A stretch of 64,000 bases of DNA from Athripsodes cinereus. Taxonomy: Eukaryota > Arthropoda > Insecta > Trichoptera > Leptoceridae. The stretch is taken from positions 9,238,001 to 9,302,000 of the forward strand of contig OX388318.1 of the NCBI GenBank assembly GCA_947579605.1, read 5' to 3'. Under the pieces are notes generated by a model that saw only the letters and a program-made list of their open reading frames with translations, was not told where the DNA came from and did not search any database. Of this stretch, positions 20,953 to 33,045 are shown one piece after another; position 1 is the stretch's first letter, and every line of letters starts with the position of its first letter. A program made the translations under genes and the position numbers.

Positions 20953-21970
20953 ATTGGTAACAAATATAATATACAATAGAAAAGAAAACAAATACAATTT
21001 ACGAGTCACGCCAAATCAAAAATGATTTGTCGGCGTGTTCTCTTACAGGTTCAAAATATACTACATAACGAAAAAAAAAAATTATATCAATCTATACAAC
21101 TTACAATTAAACAATTAATTACTAGTTATAAATAAATCCACACTTTATCAACCAATCCTTGACTAATTTTTTTGCAATGTTTTTACTCTTGCATTTCTTA
21201 ATAGATGCCGGCATCATATTAAGTATTTTTGGCACGTTATACTCCAATGTTCTTTTTCCGTACTTATTATTGAATTTTGGCACTACATATCCTTCATTAA
21301 ATTTAAATCTAGTGTGATGCAAATGACGCGGTTTATCTTTATACTCGGTTTTCGAAAACTGGTCAAGAACAATTCTCTGCCAGAACAAGCCTTTAGCAGA
21401 TAACACATTTAACTTTTTAAAGTACAAAGAAATATCATTTCGCGCCGCGTTACAAATTTGCTCATTTACTAAAAGTCTTAAGATCGATTTCTGTGCGAAC
21501 ATTACTCTTTTCAAATTAGTATTAGTGCAATTGCCCCAACTACTAATACCATATCTAATCAACGATTCTGCCAAAGACTTGTATACAGTTATAAGTGTGG
21601 ACCTAGGTACAAAATATTTTATTCTATAAAACATACCACCTATACATCGTAATCTTTTACAAATACTATTTACATGTAGGTCCCACTTAAATCTATTATC
21701 TATAGTTAAACCTAAATATACAAATTTATTTACAATACTTATGACCGGACAATCGCAAGACATGGGGAGCTCAACATTTTTATGTATGCACCCATAATCA
21801 TGAGAGACAATTCCAGGTGTCACACCATCCGTCGCGTTACTTGGAGATCTGATATGCATTAGTTTTGTTTTTTTCGCATTTATAATTAATCCGTAGTCAT
21901 GTGACCACCGAACCAATCTATCGTAATCAACCTGCAACAATCTGCGAGCCTCCATCTCATCGTGATGATC
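20925..21970 (-). mobile_element. 5'-truncated LINE (Jockey/CR1 group), poly(A) tail
   Basis: A 28-nt T run at 20,925-20,952 is the poly(A) tail of a minus-strand insertion. It is followed (in element sense, preceded) by a ~170-nt 3'UTR and the reverse-transcriptase frame at 21,122-21,955. The element is cut just downstream of where the YADD catalytic box should lie. No clean target duplication could be paired. The intact frame and long A run suggest a fairly recent insertion. Confidence 0.85.
21122..21955 (-). pseudogene. LINE reverse transcriptase C-terminal fragment
   Basis: An open frame of 277 codons. Residues ~5-40 read LQVDYDRLVRWSHDYGLIIN then AKKTKLMHI, the segment that follows the YADD box in LINE reverse transcriptases (conserved D..L..W....GL.IN..KTK.M.I). 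Around residues 75-95 VYLGLTIDNRFKWDLHV is the thumb-entry YLG..ID..L.W..H motif, and LIRYGISSWGNCTN is the common YGI..WG motif. The catalytic aspartates and the endonuclease are missing through 5' truncation, so it cannot act alone. The clade is Jockey/CR1-group; I cannot be more precise. In-frame codons continue a little upstream of the ATG to about 21,970, so the ATG is not a natural start. Confidence 0.85.
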
Positions 21971-22574
21971 TCAATGAGTTATAATATATTTACTTAAAAC
22001 ATATATAATGTATGTAAATGGGGCAAACACTTAAAAGTCTATTATATTTTAATATTGCTGTATTATAACAAGTTTGCATTTTGGCAATGAAATTATTTCA
22101 TTCATCTCATTTCTGTTTCCGCCACCGATTTATTTCTCAATAAAAAATAATTATTTATTAATTGCATAAAAGCTCATGTGATGAATTCACTTCAAATCGT
22201 AACCCATTTACACAGTATGTGACCAGTTTTGAAATTCACATAAATTTAAAACACATACTTAGTCATAGATAATAATATTAAATAAATAAATAAATTCAGT
22301 ATTATAATTACGTCCGGCTTTAAAGTGTGTATTAAACGTAATGAATTGCAATTTAGAATTGAAATAAATTATTATGAGGCACTATTTAAAACTATTTGTC
22401 GCGTTTAATCCGATAATTCGATCATTCTATTATAAGTGTAACTTTACTCGATTTCTCTTAGGAAATAATCGTCAAATTGAGAAATTAACACTTCCATACT
22501 TTTAACATAAGAGATTCCACGCTCTTTAAAACTACACTGTTTCTATAATAAGACATCAGAGCTTTAGGAAACCA
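21971..22574. other. AT-rich non-coding DNA
   Basis: Nothing recognised. Confidence 0.4.
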
Positions 22575-22690
22575 TCGGAACAGGTGACTCAATTGATACA
22601 AAGACGCTCCAAATGAAGGATGTTATAGTTTCTGCCCTGTACTCCCGATAGGAACGTTGAAGAGCAATTGAGTTGAGTTGAGAGAGATGG
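22575..22690 (+). mobile_element. RTE-A LINE 3' end, old fragment
   Basis: GAACAGGTGACTCAATTG, ACAAAGACGCTCCAAATGAA, TTTCTGCCCTGTACTCCCGA and TAGGAACGTTGA align in order with the end of the RTE-A copy at 39,060-39,147. The tail is AGTTGAGTTGAGA rather than ATGATG. Substitutions and small deletions mark an old insertion. Confidence 0.75.
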
Positions 22691-25217
22691 TATAAATGTT
22701 TCCCTTAGAAAACCCAAATAATAAGGGAAAATTTTAATACTTGGGGGTTTTGACAGTTCTTTGACAAAAATAAATCATCATTTATTTAACGTTTGATGTA
22801 AAATATTTATGATTTATTTTTGCATACCTAGTTATGTAATTTTTCTATAAGCACATTTTTGCAAATACAAATTTTGAACATTGAAAGTACATTGCGATAA
22901 TAACACATTTTATCTTCATCTCGATATTCATAAAAAAATTAAATAAAATCATCGTATTTCGTTAAAACATTCAGAATAATGTGTCGAATTCCCTACAAAT
23001 CTGATGACATAAAATAATATGTTTAGTCCGAAACTTGTCTAAAAGGTGAGACCTAGTGTAGAGGGTATTATTTGTCATCTGTTTTGCCTAGTTACTGTGC
23101 TCATAAAGTATAATATACAAACATATTAACAAACAGACTAGTTCATTATTATCCCGATTGTTACTACTAATGTCGTGTATTAGATATATTTATCTCATAA
23201 TGATTTCAACTATTAAAACTAGTTCCATTGGCATAGTTTTCATCGACATCATTAGCCAAGTATGTATTTAATTGTATTAAAACTTCCAGCTGATTCTGTT
23301 AGAGATACACTTAACGTTTTATCTCACCGAGTGATAAATGATAATGTAAATATACGGTACATATTAGTTGTGTTGAGTTTTGAAATAATGTATATTTATA
23401 AGTGGACGATATCTAAAACATTTACTGTTGAGTATATCTGAACTGTGAACTAATAATATTACATTCCTTCTACTTCAATGAAACTTCATAAAAACTTATA
23501 TTATAAACTTTAATTTACGAAACTCATGCTGGAAGTGATACGATTAAAACTGATTCAAAAGAAATAACTCTGAACCAAGCACATATCGTCTTGTTATTTT
23601 GTACATTTTCAAAACAACATTTTGATTATGGATAATGTTGGTTGATGCTTTTCTGGTAAAAAGTATCTGGTTTTATTATGCCGACGTTTCTGAGCACATT
23701 CTGGCGCCAGTTTCAAGGTAATAATTATAATCAGAAATGTCGTTATTTTAAAACAACCATCAACCTCAGAAATTCATCAACCAACATCAGAAACTCGCCA
23801 CAAAAACCTACAATCTGAAGAAAAATAACCTTGATTTTGACGCCGATTAAAAGTCCCTAGAACGCTTCAAGGATGCTTGTAAATAGTACATTCTTCAAAG
23901 GGTTTGATCTCTTCGCCAAATTTAAACTATGTATATAGGACATGGTTTCACCTTATCTGTGCATTTTACTTTCTCGAAATTGATACAGATCTTATGTATA
24001 AATAAAATATATGAATTACAGAAACACTTGTATAAGACCATGTCTGTAAAAAATAAATGTAAAAATATAAACTACTGGAGGTATAACTTCTAGTTTTAAA
24101 TGTGTTGTATCTTAGATACACCTATTTTTATTATCAATCTCTTTTATATTATCTTTCATTACATTTTATTAAACTGGCTGTAGAATTCTTTGAGGAGATT
24201 TACAATCTACTCTCACATAAATCACGTTATTACAATCTACATACAGTTCCACTTTTGATTAAAATGTCGTCTTTTATATGTGAAATATTATTGAAAGCTC
24301 AAGGCGAACTTTCTTTTTAAAAACTAACATTGTAACATTATATTTATCATTTTAATACTTCGTTTTACGACTGTCGTTCATTGTATGAAATTATTTATTA
24401 AAACGCCTGTAGAAAGGAAAGCAACGAATGGTCAAATACGAAAACTACTGTTATCTTAAACCAACCTTTCACACCAAGTAACTACTTTTTGTTTATTGTA
24501 TATTTGTATTTATTTGGTTTTGAATTAGAACAATCGTGACCGATACTTTTTGTTTTTGTTTTTTTTTTTGCTTTATTTATCCAACAAATGTAAAATTCAA
24601 ATTATGTGTGATAAAGACATTGTGCTTGTGTTATATTAAATTTGAAGTTTGAACCGTTGTAATGACTTGTACCTACTCTTATATTTTTCTTATAATAAAT
24701 TAATAAATAATAAGCCTTTGATCACGCATAGCAAAAAATCGACGAAATTGCAGCTTATCTTTAATTGTAACTTATTTTGCACTTACAACGAAACATTTAA
24801 CTTTATTTTTTTCTCTGTTTTGTTTGTATTGCTTTCAGACCTTCTTTTTACTATTGACTAAAAAAAACAATAAGTTGTTGAATGAAAGGTATTTGTTTTC
24901 CCTCCGTGAAAATTAACATTTAATCATTTTATATTATAATGTTAAGAAAACACTTTAATTTTTCAACACGAGAGTTGAAATTCGAATGTTTTCGTCCAAA
25001 CTTATGGACTTTTTCAATAGGTCTAAGATCTAAAACAAAAAATACTAATAACGATGAGCTTTATTGAATTGAAATTATGGTATTTGATAGAAAACATAAG
25101 GTGGAGTGATGGGAGGCCGAATATCAGTTGAGGATGGGTAAAGTAACAAAGGGTTATAAAATAATTTGAATCAACAATCGTATGAAAACAATTCTTAAAT
25201 AGAAAGCCAGATATGTA
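22691..25217. other. AT-rich non-coding DNA
   Basis: Two weak signals only: the fragment near 23,053 shared with 4767, and a GC-richer patch at 23,680-23,720 (GCCGACGTTTCTGAGCAC) resembling Penelope-like terminal sequence. No exon or RNA gene seen. Confidence 0.35.
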
Positions 25218-25227
25218 AATATTATTC

Positions 25228-25266
25228 TTTATTTCAGCAATCCACCCGAAATGGCTGATTTGTGAA
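25228..25266 (-). mobile_element. 39-bp mini-insertion with 10-bp target duplication
   Basis: The core CAGCAATCCACCCGAAATGG and CTGATTTGTGA corresponds to the insert at 5781-5825. It is flanked by AATATTATTC at 25,218-25,227 and 25,267-25,276. In minus sense it ends GGATTGCTGAAATAAA, like a retroelement 3' end with a polyadenylation-type AATAAA, so it is probably a drastically 5'-truncated LINE or SINE copy. Confidence 0.7.
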
Positions 25267-25982
25267 AATATTATTCCTGAATATGGAATTTCATTGAATA
25301 TTCTGTTTGTTTTTGACCAATGCTAACAAAAATAGCTCGCAACAATAGTTATTATACCTATCACCAGATGGGTATTGATAAACTATATCTGGCCTAGGTA
25401 AATGACAATTACGTTAAATGTGATCGCAAACTTGGTGTTTTTTCTTTTTGTATAAGTATTGCAATAACTTGGCATCTTTCATGTGTTAATAAACTTGAGA
25501 ATAATCCCCTGAGCGAAATGACGCGTATAATTATTTACACTACTATTCTGTCCTGCATGGAACACAGTGATGGACGTTGACATGACATAAGCCGATACAG
25601 AAGAAAATAAGGACATTGATATTATTTACTCATTTAAGTACGAACTAGAATTGTGTGTATAATAAAAATAAGTAAAGGATTAAGTACGTAGCCGGCGGTC
25701 ATGATTCAACTTATTCACCAATAATTAAATCCAACATTACATTGCTTTTATTCTTAATATATAATCTGATTATAACAGTATGAGCTTTTAGATAAATTAG
25801 CACCAAAGCTTTACGTAAATCGCTTTTAGGGTGCATTTTATATGCAAAGAACTTTTTTTATTTATTTAGTTGACATTCGTTCATATTTACACATATTCTC
25901 AATTTATTTCTTTCCTTTATCTATTACGCAATCTGCAGGCAAATATAATTTATTTTTCATGATGACATTTTCAACAAAACAT

Positions 25983-26185
25983 ACAATGACTTTATCGCCA
26001 GGATTGAGACTCTCCTGTGATGTCTCTTGTTTAACTTTTGTTTTTTCTGTCTCTCCCTCACTCTCCTTTGCTTGCCTATTTTATTTTTCCTGTTGAGATA
26101 GCCTTAGCCAAATGCTGTTATGGTATAAGTGCAGGGTTAAATTGTTATGATAATAATAACGATATTGGGATATTAGTGATTTTCA
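25983..26185. repeat. Unclassified dispersed repeat (pair with 62.6 kb)
   Basis: ACAATGACTTTATCGCCAGG, TTTCCTGTTGAGATAGCCTT, GCCAAATGCTGTTATGGT and AGTGCAGGGT recur in order at 62,631-62,845 with a longer T-rich middle part there. Neither copy shows coding potential, terminal repeats or a target duplication I can place. Confidence 0.65.
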
Positions 26186-26924
26186 ACAATTATGTAAAAT
26201 CTGAACCAACCATAATAAGCGAAAACATTTCGCATTCAAGTGCATCGAAATCGAAAAAAAAATCGTAACAACCTTGATGGAGATAAAAAAATCTCAACCG
26301 TGTATTTTACCTACTTATCTATTTCATAGTGAAAAATAAGTAAGTCACACCTGTTACAAAGCAACATTACTAGCTACTCAATTATAACAAATCATAATGT
26401 GCATTATTCATTATAATGTGATAAACAATTTGATCTCGCATTAACGCGTAATGATATATATCTATTTCATGTGCATGAATACAATATCATACAAAAAAAA
26501 CTCAGATAGAAACTTTCTATAAGAATCCAATTGACATTAAAAAGCAATGAAGAATGATAAATAATAATTTGTAATCATATTTTAATTTCCATCACGCGAT
26601 CTCCGAGCTAAAGACCACTCAGATCACGGCCCAGTTAATGAGATACAATGAAAAGAATGCTTATAAATGTCTAATGTAATAAAATTATAAATACAGTAAA
26701 GAAATTATATGTTAACTGACACCGCAATTTTCGTACATGACAATTTACTGACACTACAATTTAGTAATATTAAATTATCATTCTTTTGTTTCTACGTGAC
26801 TTGCAGTATACACAATCAAACTAATTCGTTCGCTATTAAACAATAAAAGATACAATTACAACTATATTATGCACAAAAATATCTCTGTGATTTGCAATTT
26901 TCTTTTTTTATTAAATGTTTCATT
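26186..26924. other. AT-rich non-coding DNA
   Basis: A GC-richer patch at 26,590-26,640 (ATCTCCGAGCTAAAGACC) is not identifiable. Nothing else. Confidence 0.35.
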
Positions 26925-27150
26925 GCGACGTCTCCCATAAGTGGGACAGGCAGCACATTTACTGCATTTAAAATATTTGCCAGTTGTCCACCCGTTGCAA
27001 TAAAAAAAATGTACATTCCGAATAGGTGGCATACTTCATTGCTGCACTGAAGATCTTGAATGTCTTATTCAAAAATGTTTTGGGAAAACTGCCTATTACT
27101 GCCTTCTCCCTTGAGATGGATGCTCCATTAAACGGCGCCAAATAAATCAT
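26925..27150 (-). mobile_element. GTA-tail SINE, old copy
   Basis: In plus reading GACGTCTCCCATAAGTGGGA, AGTTGTCCACCCGTTGC, TTCCGAATAGGTGGCATAC and TTCATTGCTGCACTGAAGAT follow the family order in minus orientation. Many substitutions. Confidence 0.65.
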
Positions 27151-28371
27151 CCAACATACACTGGATACTTAAAAAATAAAGACCTTTTCTTTGTTTTGGA
27201 CTCTTGTCTATATACCTATCTTAGTTCCTTTGTTTCTTACGCATATATTTTCCTTTAGATATTTTATTTAAATTAAACTAAACAACTGAGTGAATTTTTA
27301 AAAAAATAATATTTTTAACTGGTTCTATATTTTAATAAGACCCTGCTTGTAAAGGAGAAACAATGCGATTGCGGTGCAATTCATGTGATTCATCTCAACA
27401 AATGCTGTATTTGCAAAAGTAATTCTTAATGTTCAGTAAATTTGAATACTAATTTCATGTATCCGAATTCAATGATTAATTCATTTAATTTTTAACATCC
27501 TTCTCTAAAAACAAGTGACAGAATAACTCAATTTTATGAGATAAATGTTGTGCTGATTGAGTTATATCTTTTAGTGCTTTTATTCTGCTGTAACATGCCT
27601 AGTAATTACACAAAAGATTTATTTTATGTACGAGGATGCACCTAATGAAGAAATAAGTTTATATAGTTTTCTCAATAATTGTCATATTTTACGTGGTTTG
27701 TAATTAATAACGAACCGCGCGCATAATCCCGTATACCTAATAATAATATAGGTGTTTGATGCGAAAGCTCGAGGTGTGAAATTTGTCATCTTTTTGCAAC
27801 GTGCCTACCAGACCTTCTGCTTGTTTGAGTTTTAATTTCTGAGATGTATTTTTATGGTCATGAGTTACCTGAATTACATGTAATATTTTATGAACAATTT
27901 TAACCATTAACTTTTTCCTGTAATAAAGCAAAGATAAATATTTCTTTACACGTAATATGAACGCCTTGTGTAATAAAATATAAATATTTTTTCGCACCAA
28001 TAATAATTGGCATAACTACCTTCTGAGAAATGAGCTTTAAAAAATCAGGAACGCGTTGTGTTTAATATTAATTTTTATTTATTCTGTGCCATAAAAAATA
28101 AAACTTAGAAGATGAGTAGTAAAGCTCATACGGTTTATGTTATGAGAGAAATTAAAATGAAATTATTTTCAATTCCATGGACTTAATAAAAAATAGTTTA
28201 ATGTCACAATGGTATGTAAGCATTGTATCTATGTGTTAATAAATATATCATCGTGATCGTGTCCATAGAAAACCATTGACTACAAAGATAAAAATAGCAG
28301 AACAATGCGGAGACACGGTACACAGTTCAACCTGCATGTGGGCAACCTGACAATGTTCTCTTGTAAATTAA
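27151..28371. other. AT-rich non-coding DNA
   Basis: No supported feature. This is the sequence immediately upstream of the candidate promoter. Confidence 0.4.
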
Positions 28372-28405
28372 TATATCAATGTAAAGGTCGTCACACACTG
28401 TCAGT
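28372..28405 (+). promoter_or_regulatory. Candidate core promoter: TATA-like box and TCAGT initiator
   Basis: TATATCAA starts at 28,372 and the arthropod initiator consensus TCAGT lies at 28,401-28,405. Taking its A (28,403) as +1 places the TATA-like box at -31, the canonical spacing. Both motifs are short and the sequence is AT-rich, so the support comes mainly from the ATG-plus-donor unit 173 nt downstream on the same strand. No convincing downstream promoter element is seen at +28. Confidence 0.35.
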
Positions 28406-28575
28406 GAAACATTCAAACACGCTGGTGGATCGTAACGATGTGCATGTCAAACTGTATTCCACGGCACTAAGTCGAAACTGTTAAACAAAAAAGTCAAAGT
28501 TGCAAAGTTAGTCAATTTAAGAAGTATTTTTTTGTCTTCAAACTTCGCTTCACTTTTAATGTGTCTCTTAAAAAC

Positions 28576-28592
28576 ATGGGAAATTGCTTAAA
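28576..28592 (+). CDS. Possible first coding exon, RNF11-like (MGNCL...)
   Basis: ATG at 28,576 has a good insect start context (AAAACATGG) and encodes MGNCL plus the first two bases of a lysine codon. It is directly followed by the splice donor GTAAGTATG from 28,593. Unspliced, the frame would stop at once (AAG TAA), so only a spliced reading makes sense. MGNCLK is how I know the N-terminus of RNF11, a small RING-H2 E3 ubiquitin ligase whose glycine-2 is myristoylated and neighbouring cysteine palmitoylated, placing it on endosomal membranes. The rest of the protein (PPxY motif, RING-H2 finger) is not recognisable downstream in this window, so the first intron would have to exceed 35 kb or the match is fortuitous. 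The 5'UTR (28,403-28,575) is repeat-free and somewhat GC-richer than its surroundings. Other myristoylated proteins starting MGNC are possible. Confidence 0.4.
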
Positions 28593-28729
28593 GTAAGTAT
28601 GATTAATACAATTCATATTCCAGATAATATTTTTGCGTCTAATATTAAAGAGTAATTCTGTAAATTGTCATACCTAGAAAAAGTATGTAGAATATTACTT
28701 TATTACAAATGTTCAACATTCAAATTTGA

Positions 28730-28894
28730 GTTCGTCGGTAGCCTGGAGGTAGAGTCTCGGCCTCCAGAACAAGGGGTCCGTGGTTCGATCCCAGGTGCCG
28801 GAAAACTCCCCTTTCACGGGACAAGCTTTTAGCTTAGTTTGAAAGGTGTTTAAGGTTGTTTTTGGGTTTATAACAAAAACCCAGATATATCTTT
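28730..28894 (+). mobile_element. tRNA-derived SINE (family 2), best copy
   Basis: Starts GTTCGTCGGTAGCCTGGAGG with A-box-like TAGAGTCTCGG, then the B-box-like GTGGTTCGATCCCAGGTG, body with CCCTTTCACGGGACAAGC, and the end AAAAACCCAGATATATCTTT. The head folds as a plausible tRNA-like sequence. It lies ~140 bp downstream of the candidate splice donor, in the same strand orientation. Confidence 0.85.
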
Positions 28895-29439
28895 AAAAAA
28901 CATCACATTTGTTTGCCTTTTTCTTTTTTGTCTTTTAAAAAAAAAATGCACTCATTGTTATAGTAATTAATAAATTTTATTGATGATTATTAAATCATTG
29001 AATTATGTACACTAATTACTCGTGGAATGAGAAAATAATAACCGTACTTAAAGATTATTTTACCATCATACATAACCATGATCAAGTATACATAATATTT
29101 ACCAAGAAATTGCGATTAATTTTATAGAAGTATCATAGTTGATTTATTCGTCCCAAAGTTGAAGGATCTCAGGCATGAAATTCAGATATCACGACCGTGC
29201 CCGACGTGTGTAGTTTGAAGGATTGTGAGAAAAAACATGATAATGCATTGTTCATCGTGTTCTTACTTGTGTCTCAAAACATTAGTAATGTGTAACAATA
29301 TTTATCTATATTTAGGAATGCTCAAAAGAAATACACAAATACGAGAATATTTATGCATGATCTCGATAAATAAAACATTCGATTCTCGATAATTTTATTT
29401 AGGGGCATACTTGAAGCAGGCAACTTTGATAAATTTATT
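28895..29439. other. AT-rich non-coding DNA
   Basis: Nothing recognised. Confidence 0.4.
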
Positions 29440-29560
29440 TATAATATTAATAAGCTTTATTGCAGAATATGAAACATAAACAATATAAGAATAATACAAT
29501 GAGTTGACACAATAAAATTAAGCCTTGAGTCCGTCGCATAAACGATATCTTCCAACTAAC
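29440..29560 (-). mobile_element. LINE 3' end, AATAAAG with TTATTA-type tail
   Basis: Plus reading: TATTAATAAGCTTTATTGCA, then 80 nt later GTCGCATAAACGATATCTTC and CAACTAAC. It matches in order the copies at 51,440-51,580 and 55,106-55,205. In element sense it ends TGCAATAAAG then a short TTATTA-type tail, a LINE 3'UTR. 5'-truncated, non-coding. Confidence 0.65.
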
Positions 29561-32500
29561 ACGTGAAATATCTATCGGTACAGATTTGTCTAAAGTAAAT
29601 TAACATATTTATGAATTGTTCATAGACTTATTTACATCTGTGGTAAATGTATATGAGTGTATGTGGTATGGTACTGTTAACGTTTTTGAGAAATAATAAA
29701 TCTCAAAGTGGAACTTGTGAATACCTAAATATTTACAAAAAGACTAATTTCTAAAATACACTATAATTGTTACTTTTTTGTATGCATGTCTATCATGTTT
29801 TTTCAGATAGTTGTATTGTTTTTTTAGAGAGTTTATGAAATAATGCAGTACAGAAAAATTACATAAAACAAAACTATTTCTCGAGATTGAATTTCTCAAC
29901 CTTTCGATAATAACAAAAGCGCGTCGAGTCACCTGTTTTGTTTTGATATGAACTTATTTCACAAAAGAATGAAAGATAGATTATAACACAACACCGACAT
30001 TACGTACCTATTACATGAGTCGATTACATATTTTAGATTAGATTCTTTGATAAGATGTTGCGCAATGAAGGCTAGGATGATGATGCTGCCGCGAATAAAA
30101 TATATGATTTAACAATAATCATAGTAGTTAGGTACTGAATCGAGTGCCTTCTTATTTCTCGGCAACAATCATTCGTCATCTTCATAATGTTTTATTTCCG
30201 TATGAATTCTTCCAACCATCCATCCGTCTTTTCTGATTATACCGATCTATTATTGACATTCCAACACAAAGGCTTTCGATGATTTTGATGTATTTGGTAT
30301 CTGATAAACGTATTCAGATTTTTTTATAACATTTTTTATTATTATTAATATTAAGTACCTATTTGTTTTTTTTGTTTTAGATAGACATTTTAGGTGATGG
30401 AATTCTAAAACCTTATCTATTGACACGTTTTTAAACTTAGGTTTTATCCATCATTTGCAAACTCATTTTTTATCCATCATTTTTTATGATTTTACAGCAC
30501 CAGTAATCGAGTATGATTGATCATTCGCAAAATCGAGATCAGTTGATTTCTTTCAATTTTGAGAATATATTTAACCTTGCAGAATCGTAAAATTTTAGCA
30601 AATATGTATTACTCAAATTTTAATTTCATAAAATAAATAGGTTGTAGGTATTATATTTTTACAATCTTTAATATTATCTTTAAAAAAATCACTACAATTG
30701 ATGTTTTTAAATAAAAAAAAAATTATATACTTATAAGTTTACGTGATAACAAACTTAATTTTAGTAGTTTTGAAATAATACACTTGCCATGCGAAGCTTT
30801 TATTGTTTATAGATTAAATACTACAGATAACATTGTTCTTCATGTAGGCGCGATATCAATATTATGTTATATTTTATATTCTACTCGATAGTAATTATAC
30901 CTACATTGCTCGCGTTCTTTCCTCTTTCATTGGTCACCGTCGGACTCCTACATACACATATATTATAAATTCATTCACTGGGCGGACATGATAATTGAAG
31001 GTTACGATCCTCGGGTAAGACCAGGCAGAGGAAGAATGTAGGCGGTAACTATTAAGAATAGTACTACTGTGTTAATAGTAATGGAGGCGCTTGCGTCTGC
31101 GCATGATTTCTTATTGTTCTTCTTTACGCATCTTTGATCAAGATAAACGATAATAATATTATTATCTATATGTTGGCAATGGTTTTTATATCTCCAATAT
31201 TACATTGATTATTTACCTTAAGATAATTTTGATAAGTAACTAAATCATTTAAATAGTGCTCTTATTTTTTTATTGATTACAGATCTAAATCAACGAAAAA
31301 CGTATTTTTCTTCGTCTAGGTTCCAGAATCTATGTTTACAGAAGTGATTTCCATTGTTTTGGTAAACTAACGAGTTTAATTATAATTAATTTTATATTTT
31401 CATTACACAAATACGTTACTTTATATTTTGTATCACTATTTATCTATTTAGGTTTAGCAAGGAACAAACAATCAACTCAATAAATATTACAAAAATCAGC
31501 ATTACACACAATATAGACCACAAAAGTCCTCTTTTATTACCGCAGTATAAAAATTCGATCGATTCGAGTTACAGTAAGAGTTATGTAAGTGTCGTAAAGA
31601 TGAAGTCGGCAGCTTGTGGAATCGAATCTGAGTCATTCGATTCAATCTTTGACTTACCATCAAGCTACCAACCATCGAATTTTCAAAGGATCACGTTTAA
31701 TTAATTATTTACGAATTATAAAAGGTGGAGAATATGCCTTATAAATAATAATTAATTAGATATTATAGAATTGGCTTTATATTACTAACAGATTTTACTA
31801 ATAATTAATAGTCGAGCATGGTTCATCTTTCGCTTTCAATCAAAAGTTACGAGTGAATGAAGATTAATAATTTTCATTTCACAAGGAAATAATTGCTCGG
31901 CATCCGGTTCACGTACTTATCTCTATGTATCATGCATTAGTTCAGAACCTTTGGAAACCGACCAGGATATACCTAAGTATTAATAAACAATCGCAATAAT
32001 GGAATCGTATTATAAAATCAATTATGCAACTAACTTGTCTTATTGATATTTTTGTTTCACTTGAATGAATTTGAGATCTTATAATAAAAAAAATACATTA
32101 TTACCTAAAGATGCTTTATCCTTAGGTTTCTTATCGTGTCCAGTATTGGAATTCCACAATCCTCGGTTGGACATTCTACCATACTACTGAATCTTCTAGT
32201 GGATGCCTCTCTTATTGTATCACAGGACCATTTCGTCTGGGCCTCAACCACGCTTCTGCGTTCTGTTATGGGCTTTCAGTCCAGTACTTTGCTTGTCTTT
32301 CTATCTTCAAACATACATACCACGTTATCAAGAAGAACAATATATAATAATAAATTATATGACAACCTTAACTATACTTACACCACTAGTTTTCTATCGC
32401 AGTAATAAACCATTGGCTTAATAATTTTAATATTACAATATTACATAAATAATATAATGTAGTTACTCTCAGTAATCACAACTAAGCGTTTCATTTGAAT

Positions 32501-32799
32501 TACTCAACGTGTAGATGATAATATTATAACATACGTTGGTACATTCCGTATCAATTATTTTCTTTCGTGTGTATTTTAAATATTACTATTAAAAACACCA
32601 TAGATAATTTTATAACATAATAAAACTTTGATGTTCTTCCTCACAAGGCAAATATTGTTTTATTTGTTTATTTATGACTGAATATAAAATATCAAAGTTA
32701 CTAAAAGACTCAATATTTGAATTTTTTGATTGATTCAATATTTAAAAATGTCCCAATCTATTTTTCATTTTTTCGAGTAATCCTTAAAAAGTGTCCGAT
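29561..32799. other. AT-rich non-coding DNA with two weak coding-like patches
   Basis: At 30,965-31,030 (plus) WADMIIEGYDPRVRPGRGRM precedes a stop and vaguely resembles a LINE C-terminus. At 32,132-32,335 a GC-richer stretch is open in both orientations but matches nothing I know. Neither is strong enough to call. The remainder is featureless, apart from a pyrimidine tract ending TTTTAG at 30,384 that could pass for a splice acceptor. Confidence 0.3.
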
Positions 32800-33045
32800 C
32801 ATCTTCTTCTTCCCGGCACTGTCCTAATTTATTGCCGCTGAAGGTTTTTGAGGTCGGCTCTTCCCGTGCTGAGTATATATAATCTTTCTGTTCGCTTTGT
32901 GACCTACATTCTATGACATTGTGTCATCCAGGTATTCTTTGGTCTGCTTCTTGATGGATGTCGAGGGAGGTTTATTGACGTGACTTTGTTAACGATGTGT
33001 TCTGGTGATCTCCGCCTTATGTACCCATACCATGGCTCTCTTATA
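32800..33045 (-). mobile_element. RTE-like LINE C-terminus, decayed
   Basis: The minus strand reads WYGYIRRRSPEHIVNKVTS and then RSRPKNTWM, the usual W.GH..R..P......GRPK.TW pattern near the end of RTE-like LINE proteins. A stop and further pieces (TGRADLKNLQRQ) follow, then GGGAAGAAGAAGATGATC as 3' end. It differs from RTE-A and RTE-B. Confidence 0.6.

Noticed and set aside
23680..23720. GAAACGTCGG-containing patch (minus) resembling a third Penelope-type hammerhead
   Set aside because: Only GAAA, an ACGT mini-stem and the C are present; the CUGAUGA box and a credible stem II are missing.
30965..31030. Possible exon ending GATCCTCGG with GTAAGA donor
   Set aside because: The peptide looks more like a LINE C-terminal scrap (GRGRM) than a host exon, and no acceptor is visible upstream.
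32132..32335. GC-richer stretch open on both strands
   Set aside because: Translations match no family I recognise and have no splice signals; it may be decayed transposon, but I cannot support a call.
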